Origin: Brevibacillus fluminis
GTDB taxonomy: Bacteria > Bacillota > Bacilli > Brevibacillales > Brevibacillaceae
Reading direction: 5' to 3'
Length of the DNA: 64,000 nt
Assembly: GCF_003710825.1 (NCBI RefSeq)
Contig: NZ_RHHQ01000007.1
Span: forward strand, 327,903-391,902
The position numbers and the translations under genes were made by a program. This document shows positions 37,135 to 44,227 of the stretch, piece by piece. The notes beneath the pieces are model-generated. The model ran no database searches and was not told the origin of the DNA. It was given only the letters and a program-made list of their open reading frames with translations. Numbering within the stretch: position 1 is the first letter of the stretch; every line of letters starts with the position of its first letter.

Positions 37135-37195
37135 TCGAATAGAGCATTAGAAAATTTGGCTGTGCCAAGCCTTTGGCGCAGTCTTAGTTGCCCTT

Positions 37196-37328
37196 ATACT
37201 GGATAAGAATTGTTATAAATTCTTATCTGTATAAAAATAGAAAGGCATCCCGTTCCACTGTGAGAAGTGGAGCGGGATGCCTTTTTTTATCGTATAAGAA
37301 TTTATAAGTGCTCGCGCTTATAAATTCT
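37196..37328. repeat. Cluster of AT-rich inverted repeats around the hem operon terminator
   Basis: A 14-bp element ATAAGAATTTATAA occurs at 37294-37307 and inverted at 37213-37226, flanking the terminator symmetrically; a third, shorter inverted copy lies at 37317-37328. The copy at 37297-37308 forms a perfect 12-bp hairpin with 37317-37328, and GATAAGAATT near 37202 pairs with 37217-37227. It could be a small palindromic mobile element or a set of operator sites. Confidence 0.55.
37241..37289 (+). terminator. Terminator of the hem operon
   Basis: AAAGGCATCCCG (37241-37252) pairs with CGGGATGCCTTT (37273-37284), extended by TCCACT/AGTGGA inside, then seven T. The approximately 350-base gap 37135-37485 otherwise holds only the AT-rich inverted repeats and no supported gene. 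Confidence 0.92.
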
Positions 37329-37485
37329 GGAGTGGAGGACGGAGTACCTCAGCATCACTTCCAGCATCGGCTTCGGTAAAAACTTCCATAGATCGAAGGA
37401 CCTGCTTCTCGAAAGGCTTCTGAAAGAAGTTTTTCTTATAAGAGTCATGGTACACCTAGTTTTCTTGTAGGACAGGCTGTCTCGC

Positions 37486-38259
37486 TTAGTCCAGTTTGGA
37501 ATCGGTATGGACATAGTCTTCGCCATCTGCCAAAATGACCGCTTGTTTTCCTAGGCCTTCCACCTCAAGCGCTTCTGCTAGCTGTGAGCGCGTTAGAAAA
37601 CAATGGTTCCACACTTCTAAATGAACAGGCAGGACGGTTGCTTGCGGCGCATGTCGGCACACCTCCACGACATCGGCTGCAGTCATGGTTATCGGATCTC
37701 CCACCAAAAACTGGGCTGCGCCCGAATTGACCGCTACGACTGCAGGCGTGTGCGCGGCAAGCGCGTCAGCAACTTCCTCGCACCAAATCGTATCGCCAGC
37801 GACATAGAGTGTCGGTTCGTCCTGTGCGGCGAGCACAAATCCCGAAACCGGTCCCATTTTGGCGCCGATTTCACCAGTGCCATGTTGGCCGCCTGTACGG
37901 GTCAAGCGAATCGATTCCCACGTAAGCTCGCGATCGACGGGAATGACCTGTGTGAAGCCGTGGCCCCGCAGCACATTCTGGTCCTCCGGCTGGCAAAACA
38001 ATGGCAGCCCTTTTGGCAATTGAGCGATAGCCGCCTGGTCCAAATGATCACCGTGCAGATGTGTGACAATGATACCGTCGAGCTTTTCAAGGAGCGGAGC
38101 GATCGCAAACGGCAATGAGACGCGCGGATTGTTGACTGCATTAGCGGTATTCACCACAGGTGGCATCGCGCCTTGCTCGCTGAGCATCGGATCGAGCAGC
38201 AATGTGCGCCCCTTGTATTCGATCAGGAGGGTAGCATGGCGAATCAATTGAATTTTCAT
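37486..38259 (-). CDS. Metallo-beta-lactamase-fold hydrolase (UlaG/UPF0173-like)
   Basis: 257 residues. IRHATLLIEYKGRTLLLDPML at the start, the metal motif VTHLHGDHLDQ near 70, and later ligands in AGDTIWCEE near 158 and LPVHLEVWNHC near 215 give a two-metal MBL hydrolase. The family includes lactonases and uncharacterised hydrolases; the substrate is unknown. ATG 38259 follows AAAGGAAGAT; an in-frame ATG at 38277 is part of that ribosome site. Divergent from an AsnC-type regulator that may control it. Confidence 0.86.
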   Translation of the reverse strand: MKIQLIRHATLLIEYKGRTLLLDPMLSEQGAMPPVVNTANAVNNPRVSLPFAIAPLLEKLDGIIVTHLHGDHLDQAAIAQLPKGLPLFCQPEDQNVLRGHGFTQVIPVDRELTWESIRLTRTGGQHGTGEIGAKMGPVSGFVLAAQDEPTLYVAGDTIWCEEVADALAAHTPAVVAVNSGAAQFLVGDPITMTAADVVEVCRHAPQATVLPVHLEVWNHCFLTRSQLAEALEVEGLGKQAVILADGEDYVHTDSKLD

Positions 38260-38351
38260 GGCATATCTTCCTTTCATTTGTTATCGTGGGTAATAGCTGG
38301 TTTACTGATAAAACAAGGTGCTTCTTCTATATAAAGTGTAGCAAATGTGGC

Positions 38352-38368
38352 CGTTTCGGCGCGAAACG
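38352..38368. promoter_or_regulatory. Inverted repeat between divergent hydrolase and AsnC regulator genes
   Basis: CGTTTCG-GCG-CGAAACG (38352-38358, 38362-38368) is a perfect 7-bp inverted repeat about 45 bases before the regulator start. A possible operator; no consensus match is claimed. Confidence 0.35.
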
Positions 38369-38411
38369 AGATGGCCGCTTGCATTTTCACCGTGAAAGGA
38401 ATTGAACACGC

Positions 38412-38825
38412 ATGCTTGATGCAACTGATTTGGAAATCATCCGCTTGCTGCAATCGAACGCGCGCCTGCAATGGAAGGAGATCGGCGAACAGGTCCACAT
38501 GACAGGGCAAGCTGTAGCTCAGCGCATCCAAAAATTAACCGAACAAGGGATCATCGAGGGCTTCACGCTTAAGCTTAATGAGGAAAAGCTGGGAGGGCCG
38601 CTGCTCGCCTTCATCACCATGTTCATGGTGGCAGGCGCCCATCAGGAATTTCAGCAGTATCTGAAGGAGAACGCGGCAATTGTCGAAGCGCACCGCATCA
38701 GTGGCGATGGCTGCTATTGGCTTCGTGCGAGAGTAGGAACACAACAGGAGTTGAACGTCTTGTTGGATGAGCTTTTGCAATACGGAAACTATCGATTGCA
38801 GCTGTCGATTTCAAAAATTGACTAA
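38412..38825 (+). CDS. Lrp/AsnC-family transcriptional regulator
   Basis: 137 residues: a winged helix-turn-helix (LDATDLEIIRLLQSNARLQWKEIG, then QAVAQRIQKLTEQGIIEGF) and a RAM ligand-binding domain (HRISGDGCYWLRARV). This is a normal AsnC regulator, unlike the AhbAB protein at 34690. It probably controls the divergent metallo-hydrolase or amino-acid genes elsewhere. GAAAGGAATTG precedes the ATG. Confidence 0.88.
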   Translation: MLDATDLEIIRLLQSNARLQWKEIGEQVHMTGQAVAQRIQKLTEQGIIEGFTLKLNEEKLGGPLLAFITMFMVAGAHQEFQQYLKENAAIVEAHRISGDGCYWLRARVGTQQELNVLLDELLQYGNYRLQLSISKID

Positions 38826-38897
38826 CAATTTGTCCAAAATTTGCTATACTTAACAAATAAGCAATCATTGATTTCATAAAGAGAGGGGACTCATTCA

Positions 38898-40772
38898 TTG
38901 AAACGTTCAAGTCGTCTTTTCGTATCATTGGCATCCGGCTTTTTGGCGACCGCCATGCTGGCAAGCTCCGCATTCGCAGCACCGCTCACGCCTGTTAACC
39001 ATACAGACTGGATGAGCAAAAAACAATGGATCACGCCCGATAAGGCTGGAAATTTGTTTCTGGAACGTCAATTGACCGTTGCGGAGGCTGCTACATTGTT
39101 CGCGAGAGTAAAAGGTGCGCATGTGAAACCGGTTACAGGTAGCACACACTGGGCAGCGCCATACCTTGCTTGGGCAGAGTCCCAGAAAGCATTGGCTGCA
39201 GCGGATGCGAAAAACCCGAACCAGGCGATTTCCTCGGCGAAACTGGTTTCTCTTGGAAAAGCATTCGGCTATGACCTGAAGCTGGCTGAGTCTGCTTCCG
39301 TAAAACGCGGCGATTTCTTCAATGCATTGGGTGACGCGTTGACTACGCATTACACCATTGCCCATACGAACGATGTGCACGGCCATATCGATGAAAATAC
39401 AAGCGGCAAAGAGTTTGGCTATGCCAAAATCGCAACGCTGCTGAAAGAATGGCGCGCTGAGAACGAGAACTTCATGCAGTTTGACGCAGGTGACACGTTC
39501 CAGGGGACTGTTTTTGTGAACCAGTTTAAAGGCGAATCCGTCGTGCCGATCTTGAATGCACTCGGCTACAATGTAATGGCTTCCGGTAACCATGAATTCG
39601 ATTTCGGCTATGAGCAGCTGCTCAAACTGCGTGACATGCTGAAATATCCAGTGATGTCTGCGAACGTCTTCAAAGCGGACGGGACCAATCTGTTGGTGCC
39701 AACATTTGAAGCGACGGTTGGCGGCAAAAAATTCGCATTCGTTGGTTTGGTTGCGGAAGATACGCCGATTTTGACTCACCCAGACAACGTAAAAGGCCTC
39801 ACATTCAAAAATCCGGTTGAAGTGGCGAAAGAAGTCGTGCCGAAGCTGAAAAAAGAAGCGGACCACGTTATCGTTGTTTCCCACGTGGGCATCGATGTAG
39901 ACCGGGAAATCGCCAAAAACGTGCCAGGCATCGACCTGATCGTAGGCGGCCATTCCCACACTGCACTGAAAGCGCCTGAGCTGGTAAACGGTACATATAT
40001 CGTGCAAGACTGGGAGTATGGCAAATCGCTCGGACGAGCTGACCTCTACTATTATGGTAACGAACTGGTTGCGTTCAGCGGCGGTCTGAAAGAATACGAT
40101 CCAAACGTCAAAGCGGATCCTGAGATCGATGCGCTCGTAAAAGATGTTGTGAAGAAAGTAGACGATGCGATGAACGTCGTGATCGCTAAAGCAGCGGTTG
40201 ACCTAGACGGCGAGCGCACGCTGGTTCGTACGCGAGAAACCAACATCGGTAACTACATCGCAGACAAAATGTTGGAGCGCACCAAATCGATCGCAGGCCA
40301 CGAAGCAGACGTTGCCTTGACCAATGCGGGCGGCATCCGCGTCCAATTGAAAGCCGGCGACATCACGAAAAAAGATTTGTATTCTTTGCTGCCATTCCCG
40401 AACACATTGGTCGTCGTTGAAGTAACAGGTGCTGAACTGAAGCAAGCGCTGGAAAGCGGAGTGAGTCAAGTGGAGCAAGGCGCTGGACGCTTCCCGCAAA
40501 TTAGTGGTATGTCTTTCACGTATGACAAAACCCAACCTGCCGGCCAACGCGTCGTGGAAGTGCTCGTGGGCGGCAAGCCAATCGACGAGAAGAAAACCTA
40601 TAAAGTCGCGACGAACGACTTCATCGCAGTCGGAGGAGACGGCTACGAAACAATGAACAAACCGTCGTTCAATACCGGTCTGACTTTGTACAGCGTAATA
40701 GAAGAAGCGATCCTCAAAGAGAAAACAATCAGCCCGAAAGTAGAGAATCGCATTGTCGAAGTGAAGAAATAA
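38898..40772 (+). CDS. Secreted bifunctional 5'-nucleotidase / 2',3'-cyclic phosphodiesterase (UshA-like)
   Basis: 624 residues. Signal peptide about 1-27 (ASSAFA cleavage), then an about 120-residue region of no clear family possibly for wall association, then metallophosphatase domain (IAHTNDVHGH near 154, FDAGDTFQGT near 195, ASGNHEFDFG near 227, VVSHVGID, VGGHSHT) and 5'-nucleotidase C-terminal domain (ETNIGNYIADKM, LTNAGGIRVQL, LPFPNTLVVVEVTG, TNDFIAVGGDGYE). It releases phosphate from extracellular nucleotides. TTG start after GAGAGGGGAC. A strong terminator follows. Confidence 0.92.
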   Translation: MKRSSRLFVSLASGFLATAMLASSAFAAPLTPVNHTDWMSKKQWITPDKAGNLFLERQLTVAEAATLFARVKGAHVKPVTGSTHWAAPYLAWAESQKALAAADAKNPNQAISSAKLVSLGKAFGYDLKLAESASVKRGDFFNALGDALTTHYTIAHTNDVHGHIDENTSGKEFGYAKIATLLKEWRAENENFMQFDAGDTFQGTVFVNQFKGESVVPILNALGYNVMASGNHEFDFGYEQLLKLRDMLKYPVMSANVFKADGTNLLVPTFEATVGGKKFAFVGLVAEDTPILTHPDNVKGLTFKNPVEVAKEVVPKLKKEADHVIVVSHVGIDVDREIAKNVPGIDLIVGGHSHTALKAPELVNGTYIVQDWEYGKSLGRADLYYYGNELVAFSGGLKEYDPNVKADPEIDALVKDVVKKVDDAMNVVIAKAAVDLDGERTLVRTRETNIGNYIADKMLERTKSIAGHEADVALTNAGGIRVQLKAGDITKKDLYSLLPFPNTLVVVEVTGAELKQALESGVSQVEQGAGRFPQISGMSFTYDKTQPAGQRVVEVLVGGKPIDEKKTYKVATNDFIAVGGDGYETMNKPSFNTGLTLYSVIEEAILKEKTISPKVENRIVEVKK

Positions 40773-40799
40773 GTAAGCTGTCGCAAGAGTAGCACATTG

Positions 40800-40841
40800 G
40801 AAATAAACCACACACGATCAGTGTGGTTTATTTCTTTTTTT
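40800..40841 (+). terminator. Terminator of the 5'-nucleotidase gene
   Basis: Perfect 14-bp stem GAAATAAACCACAC / GTGTGGTTTATTTC (40800-40813 to 40821-40834), loop of 7, then seven T. Confidence 0.95.
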
Positions 40842-40880
40842 CACCTGAGAATTACCCCATCCCTCGGTTTAAAGTTCCAA

Positions 40881-40930
40881 TTGACAGTTGGTTAATTCTA
40901 CATCATAATTAGAATGAACGTTCGATCTAA
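40881..40930 (+). promoter_or_regulatory. SDR promoter with TetR-type operator 1
   Basis: TTGACA (40881-40886), 17-bp spacer, CATAAT (40904-40909). A near-palindromic 22-bp element with core GAACGTTC (40909-40930) begins at the last base of the -10 box, well placed to block transcription. Confidence 0.7.
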
Positions 40931-40974
40931 AAGAACTACTTCTTGGTTGGAACATCAGATGAAACTATATCATT

Positions 40975-40997
40975 TATAGAATGAACGTTCAATCTAA
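40975..40997. promoter_or_regulatory. TetR-type operator 2
   Basis: TAGAATGAACGTTCAATCTAA, 67 bases downstream of copy 1, same core GAACGTTC; between the promoter and the SDR start. Confidence 0.6.
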
Positions 40998-41041
40998 TGG
41001 AATTTGCATGATTTAGACAATTTAAACTGGAGGTTTTTCGT

Positions 41042-41863
41042 ATGAGAAAAACAGTATTTATCACAGGAACAAGTTCAGGATTGGGTAAAGTAACGGCGAT
41101 TCGTTTTGCTCAAATGGGCTGGAACGTAGCGGCCACCATGCGTACGCCTGAGAAAGAAACGGAACTTACGGCATATGACAACATTAAAATATTCAAACTG
41201 GACGTCACAAAAGTGGAGCAAGTTCAAACTGCAGTGGATCAAGCCATAGCGGCATTCGGGAAGATTGACATCGTCGTTAATAATGCTGGTATGGGCACTT
41301 ACGGTCCATTGGAATTAGCTGAAGAGGACGCGATCGATTGGCAATTCGCCGTTAATACTCGGGGACCAATCAATGTCATTCGTAAATTTGTACCACATTT
41401 CAGAGCCAATGGCGGTGGCATGTTTATCAATATCAGCTCCTTCATGGGGATCACGACAGCGGTTCCGCTTGGATCACTTTACAACATGTCCAAGTTTGCT
41501 TTGGAAGGGTTGACGGAAGGTCTGTATTACGAATTGAAGCCGTTCAATATCGAGCTTAGATTGATCGAGCAGGGCGGCTCTACAGGAAATAAGTTTAAGG
41601 AAAGTATTACGTGGAACAGAGATGAAAACATTACAGATTACGATGATCTGATGACGAAAGTGCAAAATGTAATGAATACCGCGGAAAACAGCGGCGTTTT
41701 GGATGACCCACAGGTTATCGTTGATGCCATTACCGCTCTGGCAACGGGAGAAAGCAAGAAATTCCGTACCGTCATCGGAGCAGCAGGCAACGAACTGATG
41801 GCTCTTAGAAACTCCATGCCAATCGAAGAATATTTGGAGACAATGGTTAAGAACTATATGTAA
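41042..41863 (+). CDS. Short-chain dehydrogenase/reductase
   Basis: 273-residue classical SDR. Cofactor motif TGTSSGLG (9-16), NNAGMGTYG near 80, catalytic Ser in NISSFMG near 135 and YNMSK near 150. The cofactor preference and substrate cannot be told. GGAGG precedes the ATG. Codon use is more AT-rich than neighbouring genes, suggesting horizontal acquisition together with the TetR gene downstream. Operator copies upstream of both genes suggest joint control. Confidence 0.9.
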   Translation: MRKTVFITGTSSGLGKVTAIRFAQMGWNVAATMRTPEKETELTAYDNIKIFKLDVTKVEQVQTAVDQAIAAFGKIDIVVNNAGMGTYGPLELAEEDAIDWQFAVNTRGPINVIRKFVPHFRANGGGMFINISSFMGITTAVPLGSLYNMSKFALEGLTEGLYYELKPFNIELRLIEQGGSTGNKFKESITWNRDENITDYDDLMTKVQNVMNTAENSGVLDDPQVIVDAITALATGESKKFRTVIGAAGNELMALRNSMPIEEYLETMVKNYM

Positions 41864-41904
41864 CGGCCTCTGAAGTTGACAAATACATTATTCGATGCCT
41901 AAAA

Positions 41905-41926
41905 TTAGAATGAACATTCGTTTTAT
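41905..41926. promoter_or_regulatory. TetR-type operator 3
   Basis: TTAGAATGAACATTCGTTTTA, a variant of the element in front of the SDR gene, about 37 bases before the TetR start; implies autoregulation. Confidence 0.55.
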
Positions 41927-41962
41927 AAGCGGATTATCATTTTTTATTGGAGGCAAGCAACG

Positions 41963-42547
41963 GTGTTCGATAACTATCATAAAGTCCAGAAAGCGGTTCT
42001 GGAGACCACATTGTCCCTCATTATCGAGAAGGAGCTCCAGGCGACTTCCATGTCTTTGATTGCCAAAGAATCAGGTGTTTCAACAGGAAACATCTATCAC
42101 TATTTCGATAGCAAAGAATCGATTATTAATGAACTTTACAAAGCGATCGTAACGTTTAATGGAGAAAAAGTTCTGGAAGGCTTTTACTCCGATGAACCCA
42201 TACGAGTCCGCATAGAACGCGCTTGGGAGAATTTGATTCGACTGTCTCTTGAATATCCTCAAGGATTTCGATTTATTGAACAATATTCTTTCTCTCCGTA
42301 CATTTACGACGACGTCAAAAAAGAGGCGTATGAAGGTGGCTGGTGCGGTCCTTTGGAAAAGCTGTATGCGCAGGCGATTCAGGAGAAGCTGTTCATTGAA
42401 ATGGATCCGTCGCTTATGGCTCAAATGCATTACGGTTCTTTCGTATACGTAGTAAAAGCATATATGCATGGCAAGGTTACTCTTTCGGACGAAGAAATCA
42501 AACGTCTGATCGAAGCCACATGGAATAGCGTCAGTGCTCGCAATTAA
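41963..42547 (+). CDS. TetR/AcrR-family transcriptional regulator
   Basis: 194 residues. The N-terminal helix-turn-helix reads KELQATSMSLIAKESGVSTGNIYHYF split over residues 23-50, followed by DSKESIINELY; the C-terminal ligand domain is Tyr/Phe-rich. GTG start nine bases after GGAGG. It lies 99 bases after the SDR gene, and three related palindromes precede the two genes, so it most likely represses both in response to a small toxic ligand. Confidence 0.88.
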   Translation: MFDNYHKVQKAVLETTLSLIIEKELQATSMSLIAKESGVSTGNIYHYFDSKESIINELYKAIVTFNGEKVLEGFYSDEPIRVRIERAWENLIRLSLEYPQGFRFIEQYSFSPYIYDDVKKEAYEGGWCGPLEKLYAQAIQEKLFIEMDPSLMAQMHYGSFVYVVKAYMHGKVTLSDEEIKRLIEATWNSVSARN

Positions 42548-42590
42548 AAATCCGTTAAACGGATTATGACATCTCACACAATAAATCAGA

Positions 42591-42636
42591 GGCAGTCTAG
42601 GACTTTATTTTCCAGTCCAAGACTGCCACTAGTTTT
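42591..42636 (+). terminator. Terminator of the TetR gene
   Basis: GGCAGTCT-A-GGACT pairs with AGTCC-A-AGACTGCC (42591 to 42627), followed by ACTAGTTTTA. Confidence 0.75.
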
Positions 42637-42781
42637 ATATGGGAGTTAGTATAAGTTGAATACGTTCCGCTTGTGAACGAAAGAATCGTTATTTTTCCGT
42701 AAATTTACATCTGTTCAATCTTTCCTCCATAAAGAGTCTGTACACTTGACCTAAGTTATCATAACAGGAGGAATATCCCAG

Positions 42782-44098
42782 ATGAAGAAAGCATGGCGCA
42801 CAACAGCAAGCCTGACAGTGGCTGCGACTCTTTTGGCTTCCGCTGTAGTCTACACAGCACAAGCTGCTGACCAAGAGGAGCAGGCTGCAAAAGGAACACC
42901 GAGACTCGCTGGCAAGTACGAGTTGAAAAATCCCGCAGAATTGGGGAACGGCATCAAGCAGGGAGGGTTTTCCGCACTCATCCATCTTCCTAAGGATCCG
43001 AAAAACGTGTTCTATACGACCACTGACAGGGGGCCGAATGGTGAAATCAAGGTTGGCGATGAAAAGCGTCGGACGTTCCCGCTGCAAAACTTTACGCCGA
43101 GCATCTACAAGATCTCCGTTGAGAAAAACGAGATTACGATCTTGGAGACCATTCCGCTTTCTCTGCCAACCGGCAAAGACCCGATTACCGGCACCAAACT
43201 CATCTCCGGTGTTTCCAATCTGGAGGGAGAGGATGAGGTCCCGTACGATGGAGAAGCGAAAAAGAAGCTAGCCTATGATCCATATGGCCTGGATGTCGAG
43301 GGAATAGCGTACAATCCAAAGGACGATACGTTTTGGCTTTGCGATGAATATCGTCCGAGCCTCATTCAAGTCAAGCGGGACGGCACCATCATCCAACGAC
43401 TGATTCCGCGGGGCGAAAAGGAGTGGTTCGCCAATTCGCCTCTCGTTCCAATCAAGGATGTGCTACCAGCCATCTATAGCACACGTAACCAAAATCGCGG
43501 CTTTGAAGGCGTGAGCATCACGCCTGACGGAAAATGGATGTTTGCCGCCGTCCAAAGTCCGCTTGCCAATCCCGACGCCAAAGCAGCGAAAGCTTCACGA
43601 GTTTTGCGGATCATCAAAATCGACTTGAAAACGGGAAAACCGGTAGCCGAGTTTGCTTACCTCACTACGGACGCGGCACAGCTGAAAGGCGTCCAGCAGT
43701 ATGACATCGTCATTTCCGATTTGCATGCGATTAACGAGAATACCTTGCTGGTCGATGAGCGCGATAAAAATGCCGGTAAAGATGCACAGGTGAAAAAATT
43801 GTTCACCTTGAATTTGAAAGGTGCGACCAATGTGCTGGGCAAGTACGATGAGGAAGTGAACGGCAAGACGTTGGAGCAAATGTCCGAATCGGATTTGAAA
43901 CAGGCGAAGGTGAAAGTGCCAAGCAAACGGCAAGTGCTTGATTTGCTCGAATACGATTACCCGTTTGAAAAAGTAGAAGGCGTGACGATGGTGGACTCCT
44001 ATACCGTTGCACTGGTGAACGATAACGATTTTGACATCGACAACACGGGTACGACTACACAGCTTTGGCAATTCAGGCTCCCAACGAAGCTGAAATAA
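42782..44098 (+). CDS. Secreted phytase-like / esterase-like protein (PF13449-type)
   Basis: 438 residues with a signal peptide (about 1-29, VVYTAQA cleavage). The rest resembles the phytase-like propeller annotated as 'esterase-like activity of phytase': FSALIHLPKDPKNVFYTTTDRGPNG near 65, DVEGIAYNPKDDTFWLCDEYRPSL near 170, NRGFEGVSITPDGKWMFAAVQSPL near 240, and VEGVTMVDSYTVALVNDNDFDID near 405. The true substrate is unknown; an extracellular phosphatase role would suit the neighbouring 5'-nucleotidase. AGGAGG precedes the ATG. Confidence 0.85.
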   Translation: MKKAWRTTASLTVAATLLASAVVYTAQAADQEEQAAKGTPRLAGKYELKNPAELGNGIKQGGFSALIHLPKDPKNVFYTTTDRGPNGEIKVGDEKRRTFPLQNFTPSIYKISVEKNEITILETIPLSLPTGKDPITGTKLISGVSNLEGEDEVPYDGEAKKKLAYDPYGLDVEGIAYNPKDDTFWLCDEYRPSLIQVKRDGTIIQRLIPRGEKEWFANSPLVPIKDVLPAIYSTRNQNRGFEGVSITPDGKWMFAAVQSPLANPDAKAAKASRVLRIIKIDLKTGKPVAEFAYLTTDAAQLKGVQQYDIVISDLHAINENTLLVDERDKNAGKDAQVKKLFTLNLKGATNVLGKYDEEVNGKTLEQMSESDLKQAKVKVPSKRQVLDLLEYDYPFEKVEGVTMVDSYTVALVNDNDFDIDNTGTTTQLWQFRLPTKLK

Positions 44099-44109
44099 AC
44101 CGCGAGTAG

Positions 44110-44157
44110 CACCCCTTTCTCTTTTGCTGTTGCAAGAGGGAGGGGTGTTTGCTTTTC
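44110..44157 (+). terminator. Terminator after the phytase-like gene
   Basis: CACCCCT (44110-44116) pairs with AGGGGTG (44141-44147), with CTCTT/AAGAG inside, then TTTGCTTTTC. Confidence 0.8.
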
Positions 44158-44227
44158 ATAGGTCTAAATGAAGGCGTGTGTCCATATAGTATAGGGAAAT
44201 GTCTTGTACTTGAAAGGAGGAACACGC

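Noticed and set aside
37302..37526. 74-codon minus-strand frame overlapping the metallo-hydrolase end, considered as transposase remnant
   Set aside because: No transposase motif in any frame and it overlaps the palindromic repeats; not supported.
42640..42781. PhoP-box-like repeats (TTTACA, TTCAAT) upstream of the phytase-like gene
   Set aside because: Only two weak matches at irregular spacing, so Pho control was not claimed.
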